Assembly (NCBI RefSeq): GCF_000758625.1
Contig: NZ_CP009283.1
Coordinates: 2,305,501 to 2,369,500 of the forward strand
DNA length: 64,000 nt
Direction: 5' to 3'
Origin: Paenibacillus sp. FSL R7-0273
Lineage (GTDB): Bacteria; Bacillota; Bacilli; Paenibacillales; Paenibacillaceae
In this document: piece by piece, positions 8,509 through 15,899 of the stretch
Position numbering within the stretch: position 1 is the first letter of the stretch
Layout of the letters: each line of letters starts with the position of its first letter
The notes under the pieces: generated by a model
Databases searched by the model: none
The model's input: only the letters and a program-made list of their open reading frames with translations
Told to the model about the DNA's origin: nothing
Made by a program: the position numbers and the translations under genes

Positions 8509-8540
8509 ACATAAACTAAGTAGAACCGGAGTTATACTAA

Positions 8541-8578
8541 TGAACTTGAAATTCCAGTATGTTTGGCAAGTTCATTTT
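8541..8578 (+). terminator. Terminator after the large secreted protein
   Basis: TGAACTTG (8541-8548) pairs with CAAGTTCA (8567-8574), followed by TTTTTA. It separates the secreted protein from the WXG100 gene. Confidence 0.7.
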
Positions 8579-8612
8579 TATATAAAACTATTTAATAAAG
8601 GAGCGATTTATA

Positions 8613-8912
8613 ATGGCAGACAAAGTTACAGTCAGTTATCAAGGGTTGGCACAACAGGCAGATAGTATTAAGCGGCAAAAACAGGAATACGATGCGCTAA
8701 TGAAAAAGATAGTGACGACGGCTACGACGCTGAATAGTATCTGGGAGGATGCAGCCGCTAAAGAGTTTGAGGAGAAGGTGAAAGGCATGCAAAAAACCTT
8801 TGAATCGTTTGGTCAAGCGTTGGATAACATTGGTATCCACATGAAAAATGTCTCGGAGAGTTATCAGGAGCTATCCAAAAATATTAAAACGGCCCAGAAC
8901 AAAAGCTTCTAA
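8613..8912 (+). CDS. WXG100-family T7SS secreted protein (EsxA-like)
   Basis: 99 residues, the usual length of the family, with AAAGGAG before the ATG. Two predicted helices flank the central turn LNSIWEDAAAKEF, where Trp starts the W-x-G-type turn (here W-E-D). The C-terminal helix ends SESYQELSKNIK, with a Tyr roughly where the YxxxD/E secretion signal is expected. It should be exported by the type VII (Ess/Yuk) machinery and act as partner or chaperone for the effector downstream. The secretion machinery itself is not in this window. A terminator lies between it and the effector, which would allow higher expression of this small protein. Confidence 0.88.
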   Translation: MADKVTVSYQGLAQQADSIKRQKQEYDALMKKIVTTATTLNSIWEDAAAKEFEEKVKGMQKTFESFGQALDNIGIHMKNVSESYQELSKNIKTAQNKSF

Positions 8913-8963
8913 TAATCCTTTTTATTCCAATAAAACAGCATGAGCCCTACTACATAAGAATGC

Positions 8964-8998
8964 AATCAGCTATGCAGCATACTGCATAGCTGATTTTG
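8964..8998 (+). terminator. Terminator/attenuator between WXG100 gene and effector
   Basis: A 12-bp perfect stem AATCAGCTATGC (8964-8975) and GCATAGCTGATT (8984-8995) has an 8-nt loop and is followed by TTGTT. Confidence 0.75.
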
Positions 8999-9021
8999 TT
9001 AGAAATAAGCAGGGGGAAGTC

Positions 9022-11208
9022 ATGGCGACAACGAAACTAATGTTTAATGCCGATGAAGTAGAGCGCCTGCGGACGAAAATTGGATTAGTCAGCCAGGACA
9101 CGAACCGTCTGTACCTGCAGCTGAGAGGCCAGTCCGGTACCTGGAGCGGAATACCGCTGGGATCTAGCCTGCAGCAAGCCCAGGTGCTCATCAATGAGCT
9201 AACCAGTGAAGCGGAGAAGCTGGAGGATCTGATCCGCAGCGCCGTCCAGGGGTTTCAGGGCGTGCAGGCAGAGAACAAGCGGGAGGCGGATCAGCTGAGC
9301 CGGCAGCTGGGTGTGCTGGCGGGACTATTTGGAAGCGCAGGGAACCGTGAGGCGTTCCGTCCGATTTCCATCCCGACCTTGGCACAGAAGGCTGTGACTA
9401 GCTTCATTCGTACGCTTTCAATGCTGAGCGGCCGGGATGAGCTGAGCAGTGATCCGGCAGTGCAGAAGCTGCGGGGAATTATCCAGCAGTCGGGCCTGGC
9501 AAGCATTGAGGGACTGTCCGCGCAGGTCAAGCTGAAAGAGATCTATGAAGCGAGGGAGCAGATTGCCAAGGCACAGACAGCCTACGAGGTCTATCAGACG
9601 TTTGGGAATCAGGCTCAGATGGCGGCTGCACATCAGCAGGCAGAGGAAGCGCGCAGGAAGCTGAAATCGATGGGGATCAGCGCGAAGCAATATGAGGCAG
9701 GTAAAGATCTTACAGGCTACTTCAGGCAGGCGGCAATCAAAGCCTGTGATTATGATCCGTCGGTCATAGACAAAAGAGTGCCGTTGCCGGAGAATGAAGA
9801 ATATGCGTTTCTGCTGCGGATGGCGATGGAACCGGGGATACAAGGAGAGTGGGCAAAGCAGCAGCTGGCGCTGGTCAAGCCGGAAGCGACGCTAGGTCCG
9901 GTGGACCGGTATAACAGCGTATCCGAAGCGGACATCCTGAACCGGAACGATCCGGAGGCAATTGGGCGGCTGAAGGAAACGTACTGGTTCACCTTGGCGC
10001 CGGAGGAGCAGGACCGGCGGTATGAAGAGCTCAAGGCATACTACGAGAAGCAGGAGAAGGAAGCAGCGGACAAAAACCGGTTGACGGGAAGTGGAGTAGG
10101 GAATCAGACGCTGGCGAATATTCTGGTGGGCGGAAGCAATATGATTGTGAATGCGATCGATACAGCCTCGTTCGGAATAGCGAGAACGGTGACCGATTGG
10201 ATTACGGGCCCGAAGCCGGAGGATTATGTCAGTCCGCTGGATGAGCCCTACGGGAAGACAGCGGGACAGGTGGCAGGGGGATTAATCAGCATTGGTCTGC
10301 CATGGAAGTACCTCGGTAGTGGGATGCAGGCGACGGGAGCGGTAGGCAAATTCTCGCCGACCCTATACAAATCAATGGTATCGGGAGCGATAAGCGGAAC
10401 GGTTGGAGAAGCGTTTGACGCCGTCAATGATTACCGGGATGACGGGAAGCAGAGCCTGGGGGAACGATTGATTTCAGTAGGCGTCAACACCTTGGTTGCC
10501 GGAGCGGGAGATGTGTTGATAACGACCGCCAGCAAAGGGCTAGCCGGTATAAAGAAAATTGTGAATGGGTCCATACCGGAAGTGAAGGTTAAAGAGGTTG
10601 AAGGGACGGGCAAAGCCAAGACGGAGATCGATGGAGCAGCGAAGGAGCTTGAGGACGTTCGGGTTGTGGGGACGAGACAAGCTCCTAAAAGATTTGGGGA
10701 GCCTCCTATTGAACCAAAACTGAAAATTGATGTAGCGACAGAAAATAAGGCAGAAATGATTAGGGCAAATGGATTGGATAATATTGAGGAATTTGCTAAA
10801 AACACAGGCCTTAGTTTTGAGGAAGCTAAAAATCTAAAATCCCATATGTTTTTAAATGAATATGAATTGTGTCATTATGATCAAAAAGGGCTTTATTATT
10901 ATAAATCAAGACTTACCCCTGATTCAGAAGTTGTATATGCGTTTACTAAAGCGCAAACTGGAGAATTAACTCCTCAAGGTAAGGGATGGTTCAAACAGTT
11001 AGCAGCACATGAATTAGCAGAAAAAAAACTAATGGAGAGTGGCCTTAGTTACCGACATCCCGACTCATGGGAAGGAATGAAATTTTCAAATGATCCACCT
11101 GGTGCGCATGACTTGGCACCTAAGCAACCTGATTTTGGCTCATTCCCAGGGTACGAAGAAAATGTTGCTAAATTTTATAATCTCAGATGGAGTGAACTGT
11201 ATGATTGA
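9022..11208 (+). CDS. T7SS polymorphic-toxin effector, trunk A, K-x-H/HEL/AHD tip
   Basis: 728 residues; AGGGGGAAG precedes the ATG. Residues 1-105 form a helical export-type domain with a W-x-G turn (GTWSGIPLGSSLQQAQ). A shared helical trunk follows to about residue 290 (QLALVKPEA). Middle module A comes next, with glycine-rich hydrophobic stretches (ASFGIARTVTDWITG, AGQVAGGLISIGLPW, then AFDAVNDYRDDG), resembling pre-toxin regions. The seam KEVEGTGKAK lies near residue 530. The AT-rich tip has KNTGLSFEEAKNLKSHMF, AAHELAEKKL and DPPGAHDL, related to the orphan tip at 2453. His/Glu residues of these motifs are candidate catalytic residues, but the activity is unknown. The stop overlaps the start of the immunity gene, so the two are translationally coupled. 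Confidence 0.75.
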   Translation: MATTKLMFNADEVERLRTKIGLVSQDTNRLYLQLRGQSGTWSGIPLGSSLQQAQVLINELTSEAEKLEDLIRSAVQGFQGVQAENKREADQLSRQLGVLAGLFGSAGNREAFRPISIPTLAQKAVTSFIRTLSMLSGRDELSSDPAVQKLRGIIQQSGLASIEGLSAQVKLKEIYEAREQIAKAQTAYEVYQTFGNQAQMAAAHQQAEEARRKLKSMGISAKQYEAGKDLTGYFRQAAIKACDYDPSVIDKRVPLPENEEYAFLLRMAMEPGIQGEWAKQQLALVKPEATLGPVDRYNSVSEADILNRNDPEAIGRLKETYWFTLAPEEQDRRYEELKAYYEKQEKEAADKNRLTGSGVGNQTLANILVGGSNMIVNAIDTASFGIARTVTDWITGPKPEDYVSPLDEPYGKTAGQVAGGLISIGLPWKYLGSGMQATGAVGKFSPTLYKSMVSGAISGTVGEAFDAVNDYRDDGKQSLGERLISVGVNTLVAGAGDVLITTASKGLAGIKKIVNGSIPEVKVKEVEGTGKAKTEIDGAAKELEDVRVVGTRQAPKRFGEPPIEPKLKIDVATENKAEMIRANGLDNIEEFAKNTGLSFEEAKNLKSHMFLNEYELCHYDQKGLYYYKSRLTPDSEVVYAFTKAQTGELTPQGKGWFKQLAAHELAEKKLMESGLSYRHPDSWEGMKFSNDPPGAHDLAPKQPDFGSFPGYEENVAKFYNLRWSELYD

Positions 11209-11710
11209 TTTCTTGGAAAAGGCAATAACACGTATTTCAAAAATTGCTTGGGGAACATCTAAAACAAAAAGGAAATCAAGTGAACTTTTAATTGCCGAGT
11301 ATTTGAGGAGAAGCTCACTATTTTTGGAGAAGTATTCAATTGAATCGGGACCTTTCTTTAGTCCTTCAAAGGTGTTGGACTCTAATCTGGATTTAGAGGA
11401 TGTTATCACTGGTATTTTTTCCGCGTCAGATAAACCAAATCTATTATGTAAAACAATTTGTTTGCGTTATCTTGAATGGGTCTCTTTAGTTGGGGAAGGA
11501 AAAATAATTAATGGTGATTATCAAGATATTTACGAGCCAATAATTAAGTATTTTGAAAGGGGGGGAACTCTTAGACTTGATCAAGGTATCTATTTAGATT
11601 ATGGATTCGGTGCATTTCCTATAGATAATTGGCGTGAACGATATTCAAAGTTACATGCTATTGATATTTCAGACGAAAATTTAGATAACGTTGATATAGA
11701 GAGTAATTGA
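11201..11710 (+). CDS. Immunity protein for the 728-residue effector
   Basis: 169 residues from ATG 11201, overlapping the effector stop (ATGATTGA). It starts MIDFLEKAITRISKIAWG; all-helical appearance, no signal peptide. It shares DIYEPII-x(5)-FERGG and overall layout with the protein at 13707, so the two are paralogues of the same length. I do not know a family name. Immunity function is inferred from coupling to the toxin gene and AT-rich composition. The frame is open further upstream, but inside the effector gene. Confidence 0.65.
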   Translation: MIDFLEKAITRISKIAWGTSKTKRKSSELLIAEYLRRSSLFLEKYSIESGPFFSPSKVLDSNLDLEDVITGIFSASDKPNLLCKTICLRYLEWVSLVGEGKIINGDYQDIYEPIIKYFERGGTLRLDQGIYLDYGFGAFPIDNWRERYSKLHAIDISDENLDNVDIESN

Positions 11711-11800
11711 AATTAAATGTTTGTGTTTACAACTCCAGCAACAAGGTCGTACAATACAACCAACAAACCACTAAACCATTCAAACACTTGATAAACTTTT

Positions 11801-11845
11801 AAAGCTCTTTCCAACTTGTTTTATGAGTAGGAATGAGCTTTTTTG
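11801..11845 (+). terminator. Terminator after first immunity gene
   Basis: AAAGCTC-T-TTCC (11801-11812) pairs with GGAAT-GAGCTTT (11830-11841), followed by a T run. Confidence 0.65.
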
Positions 11846-11877
11846 CGTGCAGAAAATAAACGAAGGAGCTGAATGAC

Positions 11878-12053
11878 ATGGTAAAACAAGTACAGGAAAT
11901 AGAAGAACATATGGGTTTCATTGCTCAGGTACAAGTAGCATATGAACATATTATGGATTAAATTGGTAATTACAGTCAGCAAGCAAGAGGATTACGTGAA
12001 CAGGCGGCAGAGTTGCAGCGATCAGGATGTACAGACTTTAAGGTTAGGAAAGA
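11878..12053 (+). pseudogene. Remnant of a small T7SS-associated gene
   Basis: GAAGGAG precedes ATG 11878. The product MVKQVQEIEEHMGFIAQVQV then AYEHIMD is stopped by TAA at 11959. Reading through the stop continues IGNYSQQARGLREQAAELQR and runs toward the effector fragment. It looks like a small helical protein of the sort that precedes T7SS effectors, interrupted by a stop and then joined by deletion to the interior of a trunk B effector. I cannot name the family. Confidence 0.45.
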
Positions 12054-13253
12054 GATTGGACGGAAGCGCAGCAGCCGGGAGGATCGGGATTCCGGCATTA
12101 GCTCAAGCGGCGGTCATGAAGCTAATTACCAGCGTGTCCATCCTGTCGGGCCGGGACGAGTTGAGCCATGATCCGGCCGTGCAGAAGCTGCAGGGAGCAA
12201 TGAAACTGCTGCCTTTGGCAGCGTTGACTGGTTTGCAGCACAGATCAAGCTTAGTGAAATCTACGAGGCACGGAATCAGATTGCGAAAGCGCAGACGGCT
12301 TACGGGGTATATCAGGCCTTTGCAACCGGACACAGATGGAGGCGATGCACCAACTAGCAGAAGCGGCCCGTCAGAAGCTGGAGTCACTGGGAGTAAATAA
12401 GCTGCAGTATGAGCCGGGAAAAGATCTAAGCGGCTACTTTAAGCAGGCGGCAGTACAGGCCTGTGAATATGATCCGTCAATGACAGCCGGTAGCGTGCCT
12501 TTGCTGCAGGATGAGGCGTATCAGCTGTTGCTGCGGAGGACGATGGAACCGGGCATTCAAGGTGAATGGGCAAAAAGCCAGCTGTCGGCCAAAAGACTGG
12601 AGGTCCAGCTGGCGCAGACGGCAAAGATACTGGCGGCAAAAATCGAAGCCGAGCAGCGGCTGGCGGGTCCCCCGGTGAACCTGCCGGACGGAACACCGAT
12701 CACCGCGAAGAACAAAGAGAATGAGATAACTCTGGCCTACTTCCAGGACAAGGTGTATAACCCGGATGCCCAGCTTACCCCGATGTATACGGCATACCTG
12801 GGAAGGCTGGAAGACACCTACGGGATGACGGAGTGGCGGAAGAAAGTGGTGCAGGCTGACGCGGTAGCAATGGCATTTACTGAAGCGCTCCTAAAAGAGA
12901 CGGTGATGGGTGTGGTAGATACCGCGAAATTTGCCTTCCATCTCGCGGTGGACCCGGAGAAAACAACCCAGGAAGTGCTGGACCAGGCGAATTACCTGAT
13001 CAATCACCCGGAGGTACTGGTCGAAGCAGCGAAGACAGTGTACCATAACTTTGAGGAAGGAACACCGGAAGAAAGGGCCGCGATGCTGGGAGCCGTAGCG
13101 TCAGTCCTGGTACCGGGCCTCTCGGTCACCAAGAGCGGAAAGATAGGCCAGGTATTGGACGGGGTGCAGGGCCTGGCGGACAAGGCGGTGGAAGGGGTCA
13201 AGGACCTGGGCGAGGTCCTGAAGAACAGCGAGAAATTCCATTTCCGGACCTGA
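12054..13253 (+). pseudogene. Decayed trunk B effector (copy 1)
   Basis: Begins inside the trunk (GRKRSSREDRD frame, equal to the GRLDGSAAAGRIGIPALAQ segment in other copies), so the export domain is missing. Frame changes occur near 12,050, 12,200 and 12,320. From 12,336 a long frame continues HQLAEAARQKLESLGVNKLQ through middle module B (LAGPPVNLPDGTPITAKNKE, MGVVDTAKFAF, then TPEERAAMLGAVASVLVPGL) until FHFRT at 13,253. There, five extra bases relative to the 17,400 copy break the frame before PDLNPF. At DNA level it is almost identical to 16,200-17,500. It is a dead copy but remains a substrate for homologous recombination. Confidence 0.75.
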
Positions 13254-13324
13254 ATCCATTCGTAACGACCCCGGAAGGCTTTACCATCAACTTCAACGCG
13301 GGGAAGATTCCCGAAACGAATCCG

Positions 13325-13720
13325 TTGCCTAAAACCTCAGTGCAGGAGCATTATTTGAGTGAGATGGATGGACTGGGGGATGGGAAGGCGGGTAAGATTG
13401 AGGGGACGGGTAAGATTGGTGTAGTAAGCGAGGGTTCGGGTGGTCAAAATTTACTATCAAGTATAGGGAAAGTAGATAAAGCTCCATCAACAGTTAAATA
13501 CTTGGAAGACGGTATTAGAAATGAGCCGTTTGAGCATGGTCTGTTTTTCGATAAAGACGGCAATGTGATTGGTAAATTAATCTCTGATGGTGAACAAGCA
13601 AAAATTGATCTTTCTTCTTATAAAGATATAGCAAAGGATACTATATTTACTCATAATCATCCTAGTAACAGATTTCAAACATACCATAAAGAAAGCAGGG
13701 GGAACTTTGGAAAGGTTTGA
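13325..13720 (+). pseudogene. Truncated H-N-H-P (JAB-like) toxin tip of copy 1
   Basis: A frame of 131 residues begins in the trunk end (PKTSVQEHYLSEMDGLGDGK), passes the seam KIEGTGKIG, then gives an AT-rich tip: GLFFDKDGNVIGKLISDGEQ, then IFTHNHPSNRF. The H-x-H-P motif in this setting is like JAB/MPN-fold toxin tips, whose downstream Ser/Asp metal ligands should follow. Here the sequence ends within 15 residues, so the tip is deleted and probably inactive. Separated from the trunk by the frameshift at 13,253. It overlaps the start of the next gene. Confidence 0.6.
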
Positions 13721-14216
13721 AAAAGCAGTACAAAGGATTATAAATATTGATTGGAACGCCAGGAGGCAAGACCTTCCTTCACATGCATTACTTGTAACTG
13801 AATTTATTAATAGGGGTAACATTTTTAGAGATGTTTATTGTCCTGATAATAAAATACGTAAACCTATATACAGTGCGGCTCAGATTATTGGTGTTAAAGA
13901 AGAAATACTGCTTAATATTCAAAAAAAAGTTGAGGAATTGGAATTATTGAAACAAGGTTGGACAGTAGAGTTCTTGTGCAAATATTTTTTAGAGTGGGAG
14001 TGGATAATTAGCGTTGGAGAAAAGATAGATTTACGTTTTGAAGATCTTTATGAACCTATAATATTGTTGTTTGAGAGAGGGGGGAGAGTTAGTTATCACC
14101 ATAATGAGCTTGTTTGTGGAAAATATGGATGGCCTCAGAATGTTTATCATTTTCCAAGAACAGAATTTAGTGAATTAAACATGGAGAGACTAGATGAAAT
14201 AGATAGAGTAGTATGA
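13707..14216 (+). CDS. Immunity protein, paralogue of 11201 product
   Basis: 169 residues from TTG 13707, chosen because GCAGGGGG lies just upstream. It starts MERFEKAVQRIINIDWNARR and contains DLYEPIILLFERGG, matching the protein at 11201 in length and in this motif. Intact although its toxin tip is truncated, which fits retention of protection. The two paralogues sit behind tips that look unrelated; either the immunity family is broad or the true cognate toxin was deleted here. Confidence 0.65.
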   Translation: MERFEKAVQRIINIDWNARRQDLPSHALLVTEFINRGNIFRDVYCPDNKIRKPIYSAAQIIGVKEEILLNIQKKVEELELLKQGWTVEFLCKYFLEWEWIISVGEKIDLRFEDLYEPIILLFERGGRVSYHHNELVCGKYGWPQNVYHFPRTEFSELNMERLDEIDRVV

Positions 14217-14335
14217 TTTATATTTTTGATTCTTTCTATTGCTGAATTTTTTTATTTTTATTGTTTGTCTATTTCAGAAAAAAACTATAAATCACTTTGT
14301 ATGAGCAGTATGCATGTTAAATACAAGCATTAACG

Positions 14336-14374
14336 CCACAATGCGAGCTATCCGACCGTATTGTGGTTTTCTTT
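14336..14374 (+). terminator. Terminator after second immunity gene
   Basis: CCACAAT (14336-14342) pairs with ATTGTGG (14360-14366), followed by TTTTCTTTT. Confidence 0.65.
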
Positions 14375-14431
14375 TGCCCTGGTCTCAAATCCCATCCAGT
14401 ACCGAATGTACCTATCATTAAAAGAGTAACA

Positions 14432-14980
14432 CTTTCTCACCGACCGTATACAAATCAATGGTATCAGGAGCAATAAGCGGAACAATTGGAGAAGCGTTTG
14501 ACGCCGTCAATGATTACCGGGATGATGGGAAGCAGAGCCTGGGGGAACGATTAATCTCAGTAGGCGTCAACACCGTGGTTGCCGGAGCAGGAGTGTGTTG
14601 ATAACGACCGCCAGCAAAGGGCTAGCCGGTATAAAGAAAATCGTGAACCGGTCCATACCGGAAGTGAAGGTTAAAGAGGTTGAAGCTACGGGTGATTTTG
14701 ATTACAAGGAATGGGCAGATATGCCCGTAAGTGGTCAGATTAAACTCGCACCTAACGGTCAAAGATTAATAAGTATTCGTGATTTGAAATTGTTTGAAAA
14801 AGAAATGAATACAGATGGAATTAGTATTATCCCTGATAAAAAAGGACTATACTACCAGATGACGTAGCCGCAGCTTTCGATCCAGCTACTGGAACGATAA
14901 TCTTAAGAAAAGATCCGACTTATTTAAGCGCAATTCATGAATCATATCATGCAAAGCAATGGATGGAGATAGGGGTGTAG
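14432..14980 (+). pseudogene. Trunk A fragment with HEXXH metallopeptidase tip (relic)
   Basis: Homology to the 728-residue effector resumes at 14,440 (FSPTVYKSMVSGAISGTIGE), with a frame break near 14,592 where one base is missing in GGAGTGTG. After the seam KEVEATGDFDY a new tip follows: APNGQRLISIRDLKLFEKEM and DGISIIPDKKGLYY, then a stop at 14,867. In another frame the tip continues LPDDVAAAFDPATGTIILRK and AIHESYHAKQW, ending at 14,980. HESYH (14936-14950) fits the HEXXH zinc motif of zincin-type toxin domains. Two frameshifts and no N-terminus make it a relic. Confidence 0.6.
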
Positions 14981-15189
14981 TAGGAATTGCGTGGATTGTC
15001 CTAGTTTCTATAGTACCTACCGTTTATCATGCAAATGATGCATTTTCTATAGTTATTTCTGATATAAAGGCAAAAGTTGAATACATTATTGATGCTAATG
15101 GACATTATTACGCCCCACATGTAGAAGGAATAAGCGGTATGACGGATAAAGAATTTGATTCACTGTGGGATGAAGAAAGTGAAGAATAG
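14959..15189 (+). CDS. Small protein, possible immunity remnant
   Basis: 76 residues if started at ATG 14959. The first part (GIAWIVLVSIVPTVYH) looks like read-through of decayed sequence. The end, DANGHYYAPHVEGISGMTDK followed by EFDSLWDEESEE, has the look of a genuine acidic protein C-terminus. It sits where the immunity gene of the HEXXH tip should be. Probably the tail of that gene after a deletion; weakly supported. Confidence 0.3.
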   Translation: MDGDRGVVGIAWIVLVSIVPTVYHANDAFSIVISDIKAKVEYIIDANGHYYAPHVEGISGMTDKEFDSLWDEESEE

Positions 15190-15899
15190 AATTGAAAATA
15201 TTGTGTAACTCTCAAATCCATGAAAATGGAAGTAAGAGAAAGGTTGGGGGGACACATGGGACTTGTGTTTAATTGTGAATTCCCTCTGTGGGGAATCCGT
15301 ACTTAAAAGAGTTTACACAAAATTAAATGCAAGACCTTGTAATGCCGTCTTAGGATTACGTCATTTCAATTGTACGCACATCAAAGCTAAAACTTTACAA
15401 TGAACAGGTCGATTATGGTTTGAGCCACCATGATTTACCTGTTTTTGTTGTTATTCACTTTCTTGCGTTTTCCACTGAACGTACCAACAAAGAAAATATT
15501 ACATTCCGTATCCTTATCCAAATAGGAAATGCTAAAGCTTAAGGATGAATGAACAAAGCGTACTTCTTTAAGCATTAATCATTTCTTTCGTCAACTTACA
15601 AATGCTTAATTGATCATCCGCATGGGTTATTATCAACTTTTGAATGGAATTCTATAAAATTAATGGAAAATATAACCGATAATAAAGAGGGATTTAATAT
15701 TTTCAAATATTCATAACACCTATGCGTACATTCTGTCTGATTAACTGTGAAGGATGAAGAATAGGAGGGAATATTCCACGAATTAAAATACATATGAACC
15801 AAATGCATTACATAAAGCAGATCAAGGAACTCAGGAATAAAACTTGAGTGAGTTCAAGCACCGGATAAAATTTTATTAAGTGCAAGCAGGAGGAATCCT
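15190..15899. repeat. Inter-cassette repeat and effector leader, copy B
   Basis: No convincing gene in 710 bp. It holds a decayed cassette-end segment with the conserved hairpin, the 42-nt block 15643-15687 shared with 3372-3413, and the 18-bp block 15787-15804 identical to 3855-3872 (AATACATATGAACCAAAT). The shared pieces look like the 5' region of an effector gene, present here in front of an intact one. Confidence 0.6.
15403..15449 (+). terminator. Conserved cassette-end terminator, copy B
   Basis: AACAGGT(C) pairs with ACCTGTT, inner ATGGT with ACCAT, then TTTTTGTTGTT. Same design as at 3283, 21841 and 23814. Confidence 0.75.
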
